Assembly: GCA_001683825.1 (NCBI GenBank)
Contig: LXTR01000008.1
Coordinates: forward strand, 143,899-207,898
From: Flavobacteriaceae bacterium CP2B
GTDB lineage: Bacteria > Bacteroidota > Bacteroidia > Flavobacteriales > Flavobacteriaceae
Length of the DNA stretch: 64,000 nucleotides
Direction: 5' to 3'
Part shown: positions 35,921 to 44,504 of the stretch, piece after piece
How the letters are laid out: every line of letters begins with the position of its first letter
How positions within the stretch are numbered: the stretch's first letter is position 1
Position numbers and translations under genes: made by a program
Notes under the pieces: generated by a model
What the model saw: only the letters and a program-made list of their open reading frames with translations
Databases searched by the model: none
Told to the model about the DNA's origin: nothing

Positions 35921-36390
35921 GCAAGGTTTCCGCTGTGAAGAACAGTACCTTGTAACCGGGGAGGGGTTTGGAACCCCGGGCTGCTGAGGGTGGTCCGGAA
36001 TGGTTGTTCCCTAGGGTAACCCGGAAGCCTTTCTGGCGGTAAGTATACCGTACCTTTAACCGCAGACCGTTTTTTCATCCAGGGGATGCACGGGTGGCCG
36101 GACGTTCCTGCAAGGTTTCCGCAGTGAAGAACAGTACCTTGTAACCGGGGAGGGGTTTGGAACCCCGGGCTGCTGAGGGTGGTCCGGAATGCCTGCTCCC
36201 TAAGGTAATCCGGAAGCCTTTCTGGTAGCAAGTATACCGTGCCTTTAACCACAGACCGGTTTTTCATCCAGGGGATGCACGGGTGGCCGGACGTTCCTGA
36301 AAGTTTTTTGCAATGAAGAACAGTACCTTGTAACCGGAGTGGGTTTTGGAACCCCAGGCTGCTGAGGGTGGTCCGAAGTACCTGCCGAAT
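35921..36390. repeat. 189-bp tandem repeat array, about 2.5 copies
   Basis: Copies begin at 35921, 36110 and 36299; the first two are full and closely alike, the third fades after about 90 bp. The unit contains several inverted repeats, such as a 6-bp stem around Cys-rich-free GC sequence near its start (CAAGGT with ACCTTG), a GGGGTT/AACCCC stem, and CGGTA with TACCG. A weaker related stretch precedes the first copy. The unit length is 63 codons, so the minus strand stays open through it, but no gene is evident. The rest of the 920-bp gap between ruvC and hemW shows only a TAACTTTG -7 element at 36462-36469 for hemW. Confidence 0.9.
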
Positions 36391-36590
36391 GATCGGTTGA
36401 ATACCCCGGGCCTGCCGGGAGTTAATGGGCCTGGTATTATATTTCTATGCCAACCTTTACTAACTTTGTAAACAAAAGCCACGCAGTGGGGATGCGGTGG
36501 CCCTGGCGATTCCGTAACCCCCAGGCATGGGGAGCGGTCAGAAATCACTTGGCCCCCTGTCACTACCCAACTGCCGCTGCCCATTGTACT

Positions 36591-37724
36591 ATGTCTGGCA
36601 TATACATCCACGTCCCTTTTTGCAAACAAGCCTGCCATTATTGCGACTTCCATTTTTCCACGACCCGCAATAAACAGGCAGCGATGGTACGGGCCATGGC
36701 CAGGGAATTGGAGCTGCGGAAGCTGGAAATAGGGGAGACACCCGTACAAACCATTTACTTCGGGGGAGGTACGCCTTCCCTGTTGCAGGAAGGCGAATTG
36801 GCGTTGCTGTTCAATACCATTTTTGAGAATTACCCCTTGGCGCCGGCCCTGGAAATTACCCTGGAGGCCAACCCGGACGACCTGACCGATGCCCACCTTA
36901 AAATGTTCAGGGATGCGGGGGTCAACCGGCTCAGCATCGGGATCCAATCTTTCCACGAACGCGACCTCAAACTTATGAACCGGGCGCACAACGCCAGGGA
37001 GGCGGAGGCCTGCCTGCACCTCGCCAGGCAATATTTCGAAAACATCTCCATAGACCTCATTTATGGGATCCCGGACCTCTCGATGGATGAATGGGAAGAA
37101 AACCTGCAAAAGGCCCTGTCATTCAGGCTACCCCATATTTCGAGTTACGCCCTCACCGTCGAACCCGGTACCGCCTTGAAACGGTTCATTGAAAAGCAAG
37201 TAGTGCCCCCCGTGGACGATGAGGCGGCAGAAGCCCATTTCCGGAGGATGACGGAGTTACTGGGGCAAGAGGGGTATGTGCAGTATGAGCTCTCCAATTT
37301 CGGGCAACCGGGGTATTATTCGCAAAACAACACCGCCTACTGGCAGGGGAAGCCTTATCTGGGGATCGGGCCGTCTGCCCATTCCTACGATGGGCGAAGG
37401 AGGCGGTGGAACCTGCGCAACAACCCCAAATACCTGAAAGCGCTAAGGGAGGACATCCTCCCTTTTGAGGAGGAGGTGCTCACGCAAAAGGACCGCTACA
37501 ACGAGTACATCATGACCGGCCTGCGAACCATTTGGGGGGTGTCACTGAAACGGGTACGGGATGAATTCGGATTGAAGTTTTATGAGTATCTTTTGCGGCA
37601 GGCCCAAAGACACCTGGACCAGGAACTGATCAGGAGGGAAGAAGACACCCTTTATGTTACCCCCGGGGGAAAGTTCCTGACAGACGGGATTGCCAGCGAC
37701 CTGTTTATGATCGGGCCGGGGTAG
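36591..37724 (+). CDS. hemW: HemW-like radical SAM protein (coproporphyrinogen oxidase family)
   Basis: 377 aa from the ATG at 36591, which opens directly onto the family start Gly-Ile-Tyr-Ile-His-Val-Pro-Phe-Cys. The radical SAM cluster motif is Cys-x3-Cys-x2-Cys (CKQACHYC). Tyr-Phe-Gly-Gly-Gly-Thr-Pro-Ser and Glu-x-Asn-Pro follow. HemW proteins insert haem into respiratory enzymes and lack the oxidase activity of HemN; the short N terminus fits HemW. A haem chaperone suits an organism with cbb3 oxidase. Confidence 0.85.
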   Translation: MSGIYIHVPFCKQACHYCDFHFSTTRNKQAAMVRAMARELELRKLEIGETPVQTIYFGGGTPSLLQEGELALLFNTIFENYPLAPALEITLEANPDDLTDAHLKMFRDAGVNRLSIGIQSFHERDLKLMNRAHNAREAEACLHLARQYFENISIDLIYGIPDLSMDEWEENLQKALSFRLPHISSYALTVEPGTALKRFIEKQVVPPVDDEAAEAHFRRMTELLGQEGYVQYELSNFGQPGYYSQNNTAYWQGKPYLGIGPSAHSYDGRRRRWNLRNNPKYLKALREDILPFEEEVLTQKDRYNEYIMTGLRTIWGVSLKRVRDEFGLKFYEYLLRQAQRHLDQELIRREEDTLYVTPGGKFLTDGIASDLFMIGPG

Positions 37725-37754
37725 AGCAGCCCCTGGAATTTAGTGCATTCAGCT

Positions 37755-38507
37755 ATGAAGACAAGTGTAGAGTATAATGGGCATACCTTTGAGATCAACC
37801 TGGCAGAACCCCTGGATATTGCCATGCCCTTGCAATCTGGGGACGAAAATGTGAATGCCTGGTACCTGGACCCGCCCACGATCGCGCCACACCAAATCGG
37901 TGACCGCCCGGGCCTGGTGCGTGAAGGGTCGGCCGTAAACTTCAACGATATCTGGTTCAACCCCCATGCCCATGGCACCCATACCGAATGTGTGGGGCAT
38001 ATTTGCCCCGAAGTCTATTCCGTTACCCGGGAGCTCCGCCACTTTTTTTACAAGGCGGCGCTGATCAGTATCCAACCGGAAGAATACCATGGGGATTTGG
38101 TGATTCAAAGGGCGCAACTGGAGGATGCCCTCCCCGCGGAAGGCTTTGATGCCCTGGTGTTGCGTACCCTTCCCAATACGCCCCAAAAATTGCATCGGCA
38201 CTATTCCAACACCAACCCGCCTTACCTCCTGGAAGCGGCCGCACGGTATTTGGCCGAAAGAGGTATTGACCACCTGTTGATCGACCTGCCTTCGGTAGAT
38301 AAGGAAGCAGACGGAGGGGCGCTTCTGGCCCATAAGGCGTTCTGGAATTTTGGAGGCCCCCTGCGGATGCAGGCCACGATTACCGAACTGGTATATATCC
38401 CCGATGACATTGCTGATGGCCATTATTTCCTGAACCTGCTGCCGGCACCTTTCGTGAACGATGCCAGTCCCAGCAGGCCCATACTGTATAAAATTTTAGA
38501 AACATGA
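37755..38507 (+). CDS. Cyclase family protein (KynB-like)
   Basis: 250 aa from the ATG at 37755; a GTG at 37743 is also in frame. The metal-binding motif is His-Ala-His-Gly-Thr-His-Thr-Glu-Cys-Val-Gly-His; the family usually has Asp where this has Glu. The fold includes kynurenine formamidase (KynB) and other metal-dependent amidases, so a role in tryptophan breakdown is possible but not shown. The next gene overlaps by 4 bp. Confidence 0.75.
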   Translation: MKTSVEYNGHTFEINLAEPLDIAMPLQSGDENVNAWYLDPPTIAPHQIGDRPGLVREGSAVNFNDIWFNPHAHGTHTECVGHICPEVYSVTRELRHFFYKAALISIQPEEYHGDLVIQRAQLEDALPAEGFDALVLRTLPNTPQKLHRHYSNTNPPYLLEAAARYLAERGIDHLLIDLPSVDKEADGGALLAHKAFWNFGGPLRMQATITELVYIPDDIADGHYFLNLLPAPFVNDASPSRPILYKILET

Positions 38508-38863
38508 ACACACTCCTGAAGACTGAGGAAGTACTGTTGTTTTTACTGGGTATTTCCCTTTACGCACAGCTTCCCTATGCCTGGTTTTGGTTTTTGGTCT
38601 TATTGCTTACCCCAGACCTGGGGATGCTGGGCTACCTGGCCAACGACCGTGTAGGGGCTATGGTTTATAACCTGTTCCACCACCGGGGCCTTGCGGTGGG
38701 ATGCTACCTTTTGGGAGCATATCTTTACGTACCTTTACTGCAACTGGCAGGGGTGGTATTGTTTGCCCATATTGCCATGGACCGGGCATTGGGGTACGGC
38801 TTGAAGTATCAAAAAGGCTTTAAGTATACCCACCTGGGAGAAATAGGGCATAAAAATGGATAG
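38504..38863 (+). CDS. DUF4260 family membrane protein
   Basis: 119 aa with three to four hydrophobic segments and the family features Leu-Leu-Thr-Pro-Asp-Leu-Gly-Met-Leu-Gly-Tyr and Ile-Ala-Met-Asp-Arg-Ala-Leu-Gly-Tyr-Gly-Leu-Lys-Tyr. Function unknown. It overlaps the genes on both sides, so it sits in one operon with the cyclase and the DUF4230 gene. Confidence 0.8.
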   Translation: MNTLLKTEEVLLFLLGISLYAQLPYAWFWFLVLLLTPDLGMLGYLANDRVGAMVYNLFHHRGLAVGCYLLGAYLYVPLLQLAGVVLFAHIAMDRALGYGLKYQKGFKYTHLGEIGHKNG

Positions 38864-39479
38864 TGTGTTCGAAATGGTATTAGGCGTCATTCTGGGGGCC
38901 ATCCTTATGTATTGGGGGTACTCCCTGTTTCGAAAAAAGGAGCGGAAAGAACTCACCGAACACCAGTCGACCGTCCTGCTTGATAAAATAAAAAGCGTAT
39001 GCAAGCTGATCACCGTCGAAGGTGATTTTGCCGAGATCTACCGCTATGAAAATACCCGGGAGCGCTTTATGAGCCTGATCTCGAGCAAAAAAAAGGCGCT
39101 GATCGTGATCAAGGCCAGGGTACATATCGGCTATGACCTGCGGAAGATCGCCATGCAGGCCGATACCGAACGCAGGGTGATTGTCCTGGAGAACTTCCCG
39201 CAACCGGAAGTACTGACCGTAGAACCCGACCTGGAATTCTACGACATAAAGAACGGCTTGTTCAATGCCTTTACACCCAAGGACCTCACGGCACTCAATA
39301 AAGAGGCCAGGGGCCATATCCTTGCCAAGGTACCCGGCAGCGGCCTGATGGAAACCACCAGGAAAGAAGCCCTGGAAACAGTGCTGCTTATAGAGAAGAT
39401 CGTGGAGACCATTGGTTGGAACCTGGACTATACCGCCCTTAAAATCTCCAGTGAGGAGAAAGAACAATTGATACCTTAA
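38856..39479 (+). CDS. DUF4230 domain protein
   Basis: 207 aa. An N-terminal membrane helix (about residues 5-22) is followed by a soluble domain that begins Leu-Leu-Asp-Lys-Ile-Lys-Ser-Val-Cys-Lys-Leu-Ile-Thr-Val-Glu-Gly and has the Gly-Tyr-Asp-Leu pattern of DUF4230. Function unknown. It overlaps the DUF4260 gene by 8 bp. Confidence 0.8.
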   Translation: MDSVFEMVLGVILGAILMYWGYSLFRKKERKELTEHQSTVLLDKIKSVCKLITVEGDFAEIYRYENTRERFMSLISSKKKALIVIKARVHIGYDLRKIAMQADTERRVIVLENFPQPEVLTVEPDLEFYDIKNGLFNAFTPKDLTALNKEARGHILAKVPGSGLMETTRKEALETVLLIEKIVETIGWNLDYTALKISSEEKEQLIP

Positions 39480-39506
39480 CACCAAGAAAAATCAATACCG
39501 GATACC

Positions 39507-39908
39507 ATGAAAAAAACCATTTGTATTTTTACTTTTGTACTGATGGCTGTAACTTCTTACAGCCAGGAAAACCACCCTATGAAAACATTTGACCCGGCCT
39601 TTGTGCACACCGTATTTTTTTGGTTGAACAACCCCGACAATGCTACTGATCGCCAGGAATTTGAAACGGCCCTGACCCGGTTCCTTTCCAGGTCGGAATA
39701 CGCCAAAACCAACTTTATTGGTACCCCGCCCAAAGCCAGCAGGGACGTAGTGGATGGGTCCTTTACCTATTCCCTGGTAGTGACTTTTGAATCTGCCGAG
39801 GCCCAGGAGCTGTACCAGAAGGAGCAGCCACACCTGGACTTTATCAACGAGGCATCGCATCTTTGGGACCGTGTCATCGTATATGATTCCCAGGGCCTGG
39901 TGAAATAA
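39507..39908 (+). CDS. Dabb (stress-responsive alpha/beta barrel) protein, secreted
   Basis: 133 aa. A Sec signal (residues 1-20) is followed by the Dabb fold: Phe-Val-His-Thr-Val-Phe-Phe-Trp-Leu near the start and Ser-Leu-Val-Val-Thr-Phe-Glu-Ser in the middle. Dabb domains are small dimeric barrels, some of them enzymes. Function unknown; signal export is typical of the Flavobacterial form. It is 27 bp after the DUF4230 gene. Confidence 0.75.
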   Translation: MKKTICIFTFVLMAVTSYSQENHPMKTFDPAFVHTVFFWLNNPDNATDRQEFETALTRFLSRSEYAKTNFIGTPPKASRDVVDGSFTYSLVVTFESAEAQELYQKEQPHLDFINEASHLWDRVIVYDSQGLVK

Positions 39909-39953
39909 AACGCCACCCCGGAAGGGAGCAGCTATAACCGGCACCCCCGTCTG

Positions 39954-40322
39954 ATGAACATAGAAGATTTCAGGGCATATTGTATCGCCAAAAAAGGCGT
40001 CACCGAAGAATTTCCTTTTGATGCCGATACCCTGGTGTTCAAGGTGATGGGAAAGATGTTTGCCCTGGCCCCCCTGGAGCGCCTGCCTTCCCAGGCCAAC
40101 CTCAAATGCGACCCGGAAAGAGCGGTGGCCCTGCGGGAAGCCTACGACGGGCTGATCAGCCCGGGTTACCATATGAGCAAAGTACACTGGAACACCCTTT
40201 TTATTGGGCAATTACCTCCACAGCTGATCCGTGAACTCATAGACCATTCCTATGATTTGGTGGTCTCAAAACTTACGAAACGGGTGCAGGAGGCTTTGCG
40301 ACAATTACCAGGAGAACCCTAA
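39954..40322 (+). CDS. MmcQ/YjbR family protein
   Basis: 122 aa with the family patterns Phe-Pro-Phe-Asp-Ala-Asp-Thr-Leu-Val-Phe-Lys-Val near residue 22 and Asn-Leu-Lys-Cys-Asp-Pro-Glu. It ends in a helix pair with Tyr-Asp-Leu-Val-Val-Ser-Lys-Leu-Thr. The CyaY-like fold binds DNA or metal; the exact role is unknown. It is the last gene of this plus-strand run. Confidence 0.8.
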   Translation: MNIEDFRAYCIAKKGVTEEFPFDADTLVFKVMGKMFALAPLERLPSQANLKCDPERAVALREAYDGLISPGYHMSKVHWNTLFIGQLPPQLIRELIDHSYDLVVSKLTKRVQEALRQLPGEP

Positions 40323-40384
40323 CCAAAGGCCTGCGCAAGGGCATGGTTGTAACCCCTTACCTTTAAAAGGGGTATTTCTGCGGC

Positions 40385-41485
40385 TTAAAGCTGTTTTGCC
40401 TGGAGTTTGTGGAAGGCGTCGGCCTGCAACCGCATCAATTCCGCTGCTCTTTCCTTTTTATGGGCAAATACCACCTTCTCTTCCTCTATTTTCCCGTAGA
40501 CCTGCTTGTTGATGGCGATATCGGTGGCCAGGAGTTGCTCGCGCTGTTGCACCTTTTGCAGGACCCAGGTGCGTACAGCGCTTTCCTCATCTTCCAGTTT
40601 CAGGTCGTAAGGTCCTTTGGGGGACATCAGTTTTACCAGGATGGGTGCCGTTTCCACGGCCAGGAACAGTAAGAAAATAAAGAAAGATGGAAACCAGGGC
40701 AATTCGCCCAATGCATTGATCCGGGCCATGAGCCCGTCAAAGCCGTCGATGACGGGCTGCGATTGGGTGACGTCAGCGGCGTATGCTTCTTCCAGGGCCG
40801 CGATCCGCGATTCTGCAGCATTGATTTTTTGCCGGTTCCGTTCTTTCAGGGCCTGTAATTCTGCCAGGCTGGCGTCGTGTTTCTCCCTTTTTTCCTTGTA
40901 GACGGGCCCTTTTCCCAGTAACAGCGTGCCCTCCCTTCCCTCTGCCTCGGCGATATAGGTGTCGTACAGGGCATCGGTTTCGGTTTCCTTGGTGGCAATC
41001 TCAGCTTTCAGGCCGCTGATCTCCTGTTCCAGGGAAGCAATGGAAGGCTGGTACTGCAGGGAAATTTGTTCCTTATTGGCCAGCGTAAGGGTGTTTTTTT
41101 GTTCCAGTAAGACCTGGTTGATCTCCTTCTCGAAGATTTTCATTTCCAGGGGTTTGGAAATGACCACGGCAATGATCAGGGCCAGGAGGATCCTGGGGGT
41201 GGCCTGGAGGAATTCGCTTTTAAGGCGGTCGCGTTTGCGGAGGGTCGATACAATAAAGCGGTCCAGGTTAAAGATCAACAAGCCCCATACCACCCCAAAG
41301 AACAGGGCAATTACGACATTGTCAAATACGGTGAAGAGGGCATAGGCGCTGGCGATAAAGGCCATTACCGCGGTAAAGAATACGGTGGCCCCGATCCCGA
41401 CGTACTTGGTGCGTTCCCCTGAGGAACAATCGTCCAGGATACGGGTGTCTGCCCCTGAACAGCCAATAAAAAAGCGTTGTAACAT
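40385..41485 (-). CDS. DUF4407 membrane protein with coiled coil
   Basis: 366 aa. Helices lie near residues 35-55 and 58-75 and again near 95-115, then a long coiled coil (about 130-250, rich in Glu, Lys, Ala and Gln), then a further helix around residue 270. The N terminus has the family start Cys-Ser-Gly-Ala-Asp. The middle coiled coil may face the periplasm. Function unknown. The 147 bp upstream show no clear promoter. Confidence 0.8.
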   Translation of the reverse strand: MLQRFFIGCSGADTRILDDCSSGERTKYVGIGATVFFTAVMAFIASAYALFTVFDNVVIALFFGVVWGLLIFNLDRFIVSTLRKRDRLKSEFLQATPRILLALIIAVVISKPLEMKIFEKEINQVLLEQKNTLTLANKEQISLQYQPSIASLEQEISGLKAEIATKETETDALYDTYIAEAEGREGTLLLGKGPVYKEKREKHDASLAELQALKERNRQKINAAESRIAALEEAYAADVTQSQPVIDGFDGLMARINALGELPWFPSFFIFLLFLAVETAPILVKLMSPKGPYDLKLEDEESAVRTWVLQKVQQREQLLATDIAINKQVYGKIEEEKVVFAHKKERAAELMRLQADAFHKLQAKQL

Positions 41486-41632
41486 AGTGTTCGTTTTTGG
41501 TGGGAGGGTTAAAGGGCCCTGCTGAAAGTACCTATAAAGTCCAGAGGCAAAACGGGCTAGCCTCCTGCCGATAAGAACGCAGGCAGCATGGATTTGTTAC
41601 ATTACTTTTCCTAAAATTCCCGTTAGAGAGGA

Positions 41633-43021
41633 TCAGGAAGCCATTTCGGTAAAGTATTTGTAGAAATAGGGGATGGTTTCTATGCCTTTCAGGTAGTTCC
41701 GTATACCGTAGTGTTCGTTGGGCGAGTGCAGTGCATCGCTGTCCAGCCCAAAACCCATAAGGATGGTTTTGCTATCGAGTTCCTTCTCGAAAAGTGACAC
41801 GATGGGAATGCTGCCGCCGCCCCTTTGGGGGATGGGGGTTGTTCCGAAGGTGGCCTCCAGGGCTTTGCTGGCAGCCTTGTAGCCGATATGGTCCATGGGG
41901 GTGACATAGGCTTGCCCGCCGTGGTGGGGTTGTATGCTTACCTGTACCCCGGGGGGGGCGATCAACTTAAAATGCTCGCTGAACAGGGCCGTAATCTCCT
42001 TCCAGTCCTGGTCGGGCACCAGCCGCATGGAGATCTTGGCATAGGCTTTGGCAGGGATGACGGTTTTGGCACCTTCGCCCGTGTACCCGCCCCAGATCCC
42101 GTTGACATCCAGGGTGGGGCGGATGGAATTCCTTTCAAGGGTGGTATATCCGGCTTCCCCATAGACCGCTGAAATACCCAGGGCTGCCTGGTATGCTTCA
42201 AGGTCAAAAGGGGCTTCCGCCATCGCGTTGCGCTCTTCTTTGGAAAGCGATATTACTTTGTCGTAAAATCCGGGAATGGTAATATGGTTTTGATCGTCGT
42301 GCAGGGATGCGATCATTTTTGTTAGGATGTTGATGGGGTTGGCCACCGCGCCCCCGTAGAGGCCGGAGTGCAGGTCGCGGTTTGGTCCGGTCACGCAGAC
42401 TTCCACATAACTCAGCCCCCTCAGCCCGGTGGTGATCGATGGCACGTCGGGGGCAATCATGCCCGTATCGGAAATCAGGATCACATCGTTGGCCAGTTTG
42501 GCCCTGTTTTCCTTCACAAAGGCGTCCAGGCTACTGCTGCCCACTTCCTCTTCCCCTTCAATCATGAACTTGACGTTGCAGGGCAGGGCATCATGGGCCA
42601 CCATAAATTCCAGGGCCTTGATATGCATATACATCTGCCCCTTGTCATCACTGGCGCCCCGTGCAAAAATAGCCCCGTCCGGATGCAGGGGGGTACTTTT
42701 GAGCACAGGCTTAAAGGGCGGGGTGTCCCAAAGGTCGAGCGGGTCCGGGGGCTGTACATCGTAGTGCCCATATACCAGGATGGTGGGCAGGTCCGGACTC
42801 AGGATTTTTTCCCCGTAAACAATGGGGTATCCTTCGGTTTCACAGATTTCAACGGTATCGCAGCCGGCTTTTTCGAGTGCTGCGGCCACCGCCTGGGCAG
42901 TGTCCTCCATATCCTGGGCATGTGCGGAGTCTGCACTGACGGAGGGGATTTTAAGCAGTTCGATAAGTTCTTTAATAAAACGGTCCTTGTGTTGTTCCAG
43001 GTAATTGGCAAGATGTTGCAT
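41633..43021 (-). CDS. M20 family dipeptidase
   Basis: 462 aa. The two-zinc active site is spread over Val-Tyr-Gly-His-Tyr-Asp-Val-Gln-Pro, Gly-Ala-Ser-Asp-Asp-Lys-Gly, and Glu-Gly-Glu-Glu-Glu-Val-Gly-Ser. The insert (dimerisation) domain is intact. The family cleaves dipeptides or acylated amino acids. There is no signal peptide, so it is cytoplasmic. It is transcribed away from the tRNA-Leu gene, which starts about 155 bp upstream. Confidence 0.9.
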   Translation of the reverse strand: MQHLANYLEQHKDRFIKELIELLKIPSVSADSAHAQDMEDTAQAVAAALEKAGCDTVEICETEGYPIVYGEKILSPDLPTILVYGHYDVQPPDPLDLWDTPPFKPVLKSTPLHPDGAIFARGASDDKGQMYMHIKALEFMVAHDALPCNVKFMIEGEEEVGSSSLDAFVKENRAKLANDVILISDTGMIAPDVPSITTGLRGLSYVEVCVTGPNRDLHSGLYGGAVANPINILTKMIASLHDDQNHITIPGFYDKVISLSKEERNAMAEAPFDLEAYQAALGISAVYGEAGYTTLERNSIRPTLDVNGIWGGYTGEGAKTVIPAKAYAKISMRLVPDQDWKEITALFSEHFKLIAPPGVQVSIQPHHGGQAYVTPMDHIGYKAASKALEATFGTTPIPQRGGGSIPIVSLFEKELDSKTILMGFGLDSDALHSPNEHYGIRNYLKGIETIPYFYKYFTEMAS

Positions 43022-43175
43022 GCGTACTTTTTAACAGAATGCTTAAATGTACAAAATCACCGAATGAATTTTTGAAGTTGGACCGTTTTTAAATTGAAAT
43101 TTTGCCTTATATTTGCACCCCCTTAGCGAAGCAGCGGGGTTTTAAAGGCGATGTTCCTTTAGTGAACTCGCAATT

Positions 43176-43257
43176 GCAGGCGTGGTGGAATTGGTAGACA
43201 CGCTAGACTTAGGATCTAGTGCCGCAAGGTGTGGGAGTTCGAGTCTCCCCGCCTGTA
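43176..43257 (+). tRNA. tRNA-Leu (anticodon UAG)
   Basis: 82 nt with a class II variable arm. The acceptor arm pairs GCAGGCG with CGCCTGT, the D arm has GGTGGAATTGGTAGACA, the anticodon loop reads CTTAGGA (TAG), and the T arm GGGAG-TTCGAGT-CTCCC is intact. CCA is not encoded. A -7 element TATATTTG at 43108-43115 lies upstream. The 3' end is repeated downstream in a tandem array. Confidence 0.97.
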
Positions 43258-43500
43258 CAGAATGAAAAGAACCTCCGATCTCCCGGAGGTTTTTTTTGTG
43301 CCCTGAGCGCCCATAATGGCGGGGAGGCGAGAAGTTTATCGTGAAGGCGCAGACCTTTACGAAGTCTCCCCGCCTGTACAGAATGAAAAGAACCTCCGAT
43401 CTCCCGGAGGTTTTTTTTGTGCCCGAAAGGCCCATATTGGCGGGGAGGCGAGAAGTTTATCGTGAAGGCGCAGACCTTTACGAAGTCTCCCCGCCTTTAC
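43243..43500 (+). repeat. tRNA-Leu tail array A, 121-bp units
   Basis: Units begin at 43243 (inside the tRNA), 43364 and 43485. Each unit starts with a copy of the tRNA 3' end (GTCTCCCCGCCTGTACA), then a terminator hairpin, then a spacer, and then a hairpin left arm GGCGGGGAGGC (43318 and 43439) that pairs with the next tRNA 3' end copy. The last copy breaks off after about 12 bases and is followed by a different terminator. An inner 8-bp stem (43340-43347 with 43354-43361) sits in each hairpin. Confidence 0.95.
43270..43298 (+). terminator. Terminator after tRNA-Leu(UAG)
   Basis: AACCTCCG and CGGAGGTT form an 8-bp stem with a 6-nt loop, followed by a T-run. The same terminator returns 121 bp later (43391-43419) as part of the repeat unit. 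Confidence 0.9.
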
Positions 43501-43506
43501 AAAGGT

Positions 43507-43539
43507 AAAAGCCGACTATTAGGAGTCGGCTTTTTTATT
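43507..43539 (+). terminator. Final terminator of tail array A
   Basis: GCCGACT and AGTCGGC form a 7-bp stem extended by flanking A and T residues, with a 6-nt loop and T6. It differs from the repeat terminator and marks the end of the array. The next 250 bp, up to the VIT-family gene, are AT-rich and show nothing else. Confidence 0.85.
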
Positions 43540-43790
43540 TTTGGTACAACATAGGTTCAACAAAAATAGTCTTATCCAGGCGGCCTTACTTTATTCGAAC
43601 TGATCTCCCCCCATTTTATGTATTTGTTAAAAAGGAAGGATTTTGGGTGATTATCGATGTAAAATCGTGAAGTCAGACAATAGGGGCGAAAATAAGGTAG
43701 AGTTTAATTGTCCGGATGGTTTTAAACAACCTTTTTTACGGTTCGACACATTTTATAGCGCTTGTATTCTGCTCAATGGTTGTCTTTCAT

Positions 43791-44504
43791 TTATAGGTTG
43801 ACCCCAAATAAATACCCGACTATCGCGGTAAGTCCCATGGCAATGGTTCCCCAAAATGTAATTCGAAGAATTGCCTTTCCAATATTCGACCCACCTGTTT
43901 TGGCTGCCAATGCCCCCAGAAGGATGAGGAAAAAAATGGCAAAGCCATATAGGTAGTATTCCATGCCACTCAAGGGCAGAAACAGAGCAACCAAAAAAGG
44001 TAGTATACCACCCCCGGTAAATGCTGCACCTGATGCAAGCGCAGCTTGTATCGGTTTTGCCTGACTTATTTCATTTATACCCAATTCATCCCTTATATGC
44101 GTGCCCAAAGCATCGTGTTCTGTCAGTTCTTTGGCCACTATCAATGAAGTTTTTCTTTTTAGTCCTCTCTTTTCATAAATCTCTGCCAATCGTTGTAGCT
44201 CAATTTCAGGTATTTCTTCCAATTCTTGCCTTTCCCTTTCAATATCTGCTTTTTCCACATCTGTTTGTGAACTTACCGAAACATATTCTCCGGCTGCCAT
44301 TGATAAGGCCCCCGCAACCAACCCAGCCAACGTTGCCAGGACAATAGGTTCCCTTGTGCTGCTTGCTGCAGCAACACCGATTGCCAAACTAGCCGTTGAT
44401 AAAATTCCATCGTTCGCACCAAGTACCGCAGCTCTAAGCCAGTTGCTCCGGTGAATATAATGAGGATCTAAATAATTGTCCAAACTGTCTGTTTGTTCCA
44501 TCAC
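43791..44504 (-). CDS. VIT1/CCC1 family transporter
   Basis: 237 aa. Five membrane segments are visible, the first with the family pattern Asn-Asp-Gly-Ile-Leu-Ser-Thr, the second with Ala-Gly-Glu-Tyr-Val-Ser-Val-Ser. A charged cytoplasmic insert rich in Glu (residues 85-140) carries the metal-binding region of the family. Members move Fe or Mn out of the cytoplasm. GC is visibly lower here than upstream of the tRNA, which may mean transferred DNA. The 275-bp gap that follows towards the next gene is AT-rich with no feature I can see. Confidence 0.85.
   Translation of the reverse strand: MMEQTDSLDNYLDPHYIHRSNWLRAAVLGANDGILSTASLAIGVAAASSTREPIVLATLAGLVAGALSMAAGEYVSVSSQTDVEKADIERERQELEEIPEIELQRLAEIYEKRGLKRKTSLIVAKELTEHDALGTHIRDELGINEISQAKPIQAALASGAAFTGGGILPFLVALFLPLSGMEYYLYGFAIFFLILLGALAAKTGGSNIGKAILRITFWGTIAMGLTAIVGYLFGVNL

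Noticed and set aside
35731..36267. 178-aa open frame on the minus strand through the 189-bp repeat
   Set aside because: The frame is open because the repeat length is a multiple of 3. The product is rich in Pro, Arg and Gly, with no domain or signal. It fits a repeat better than a gene.
36264..37109. 281-aa open frame antisense to hemW
   Set aside because: It lies over the conserved radical SAM gene and its repeat end; codon pattern and motifs belong to hemW.
43243..43500. CRISPR-like reading of the tail array
   Set aside because: Units are about 120 bp with almost no variable spacer, repeats match the tRNA end, and no cas genes are present.
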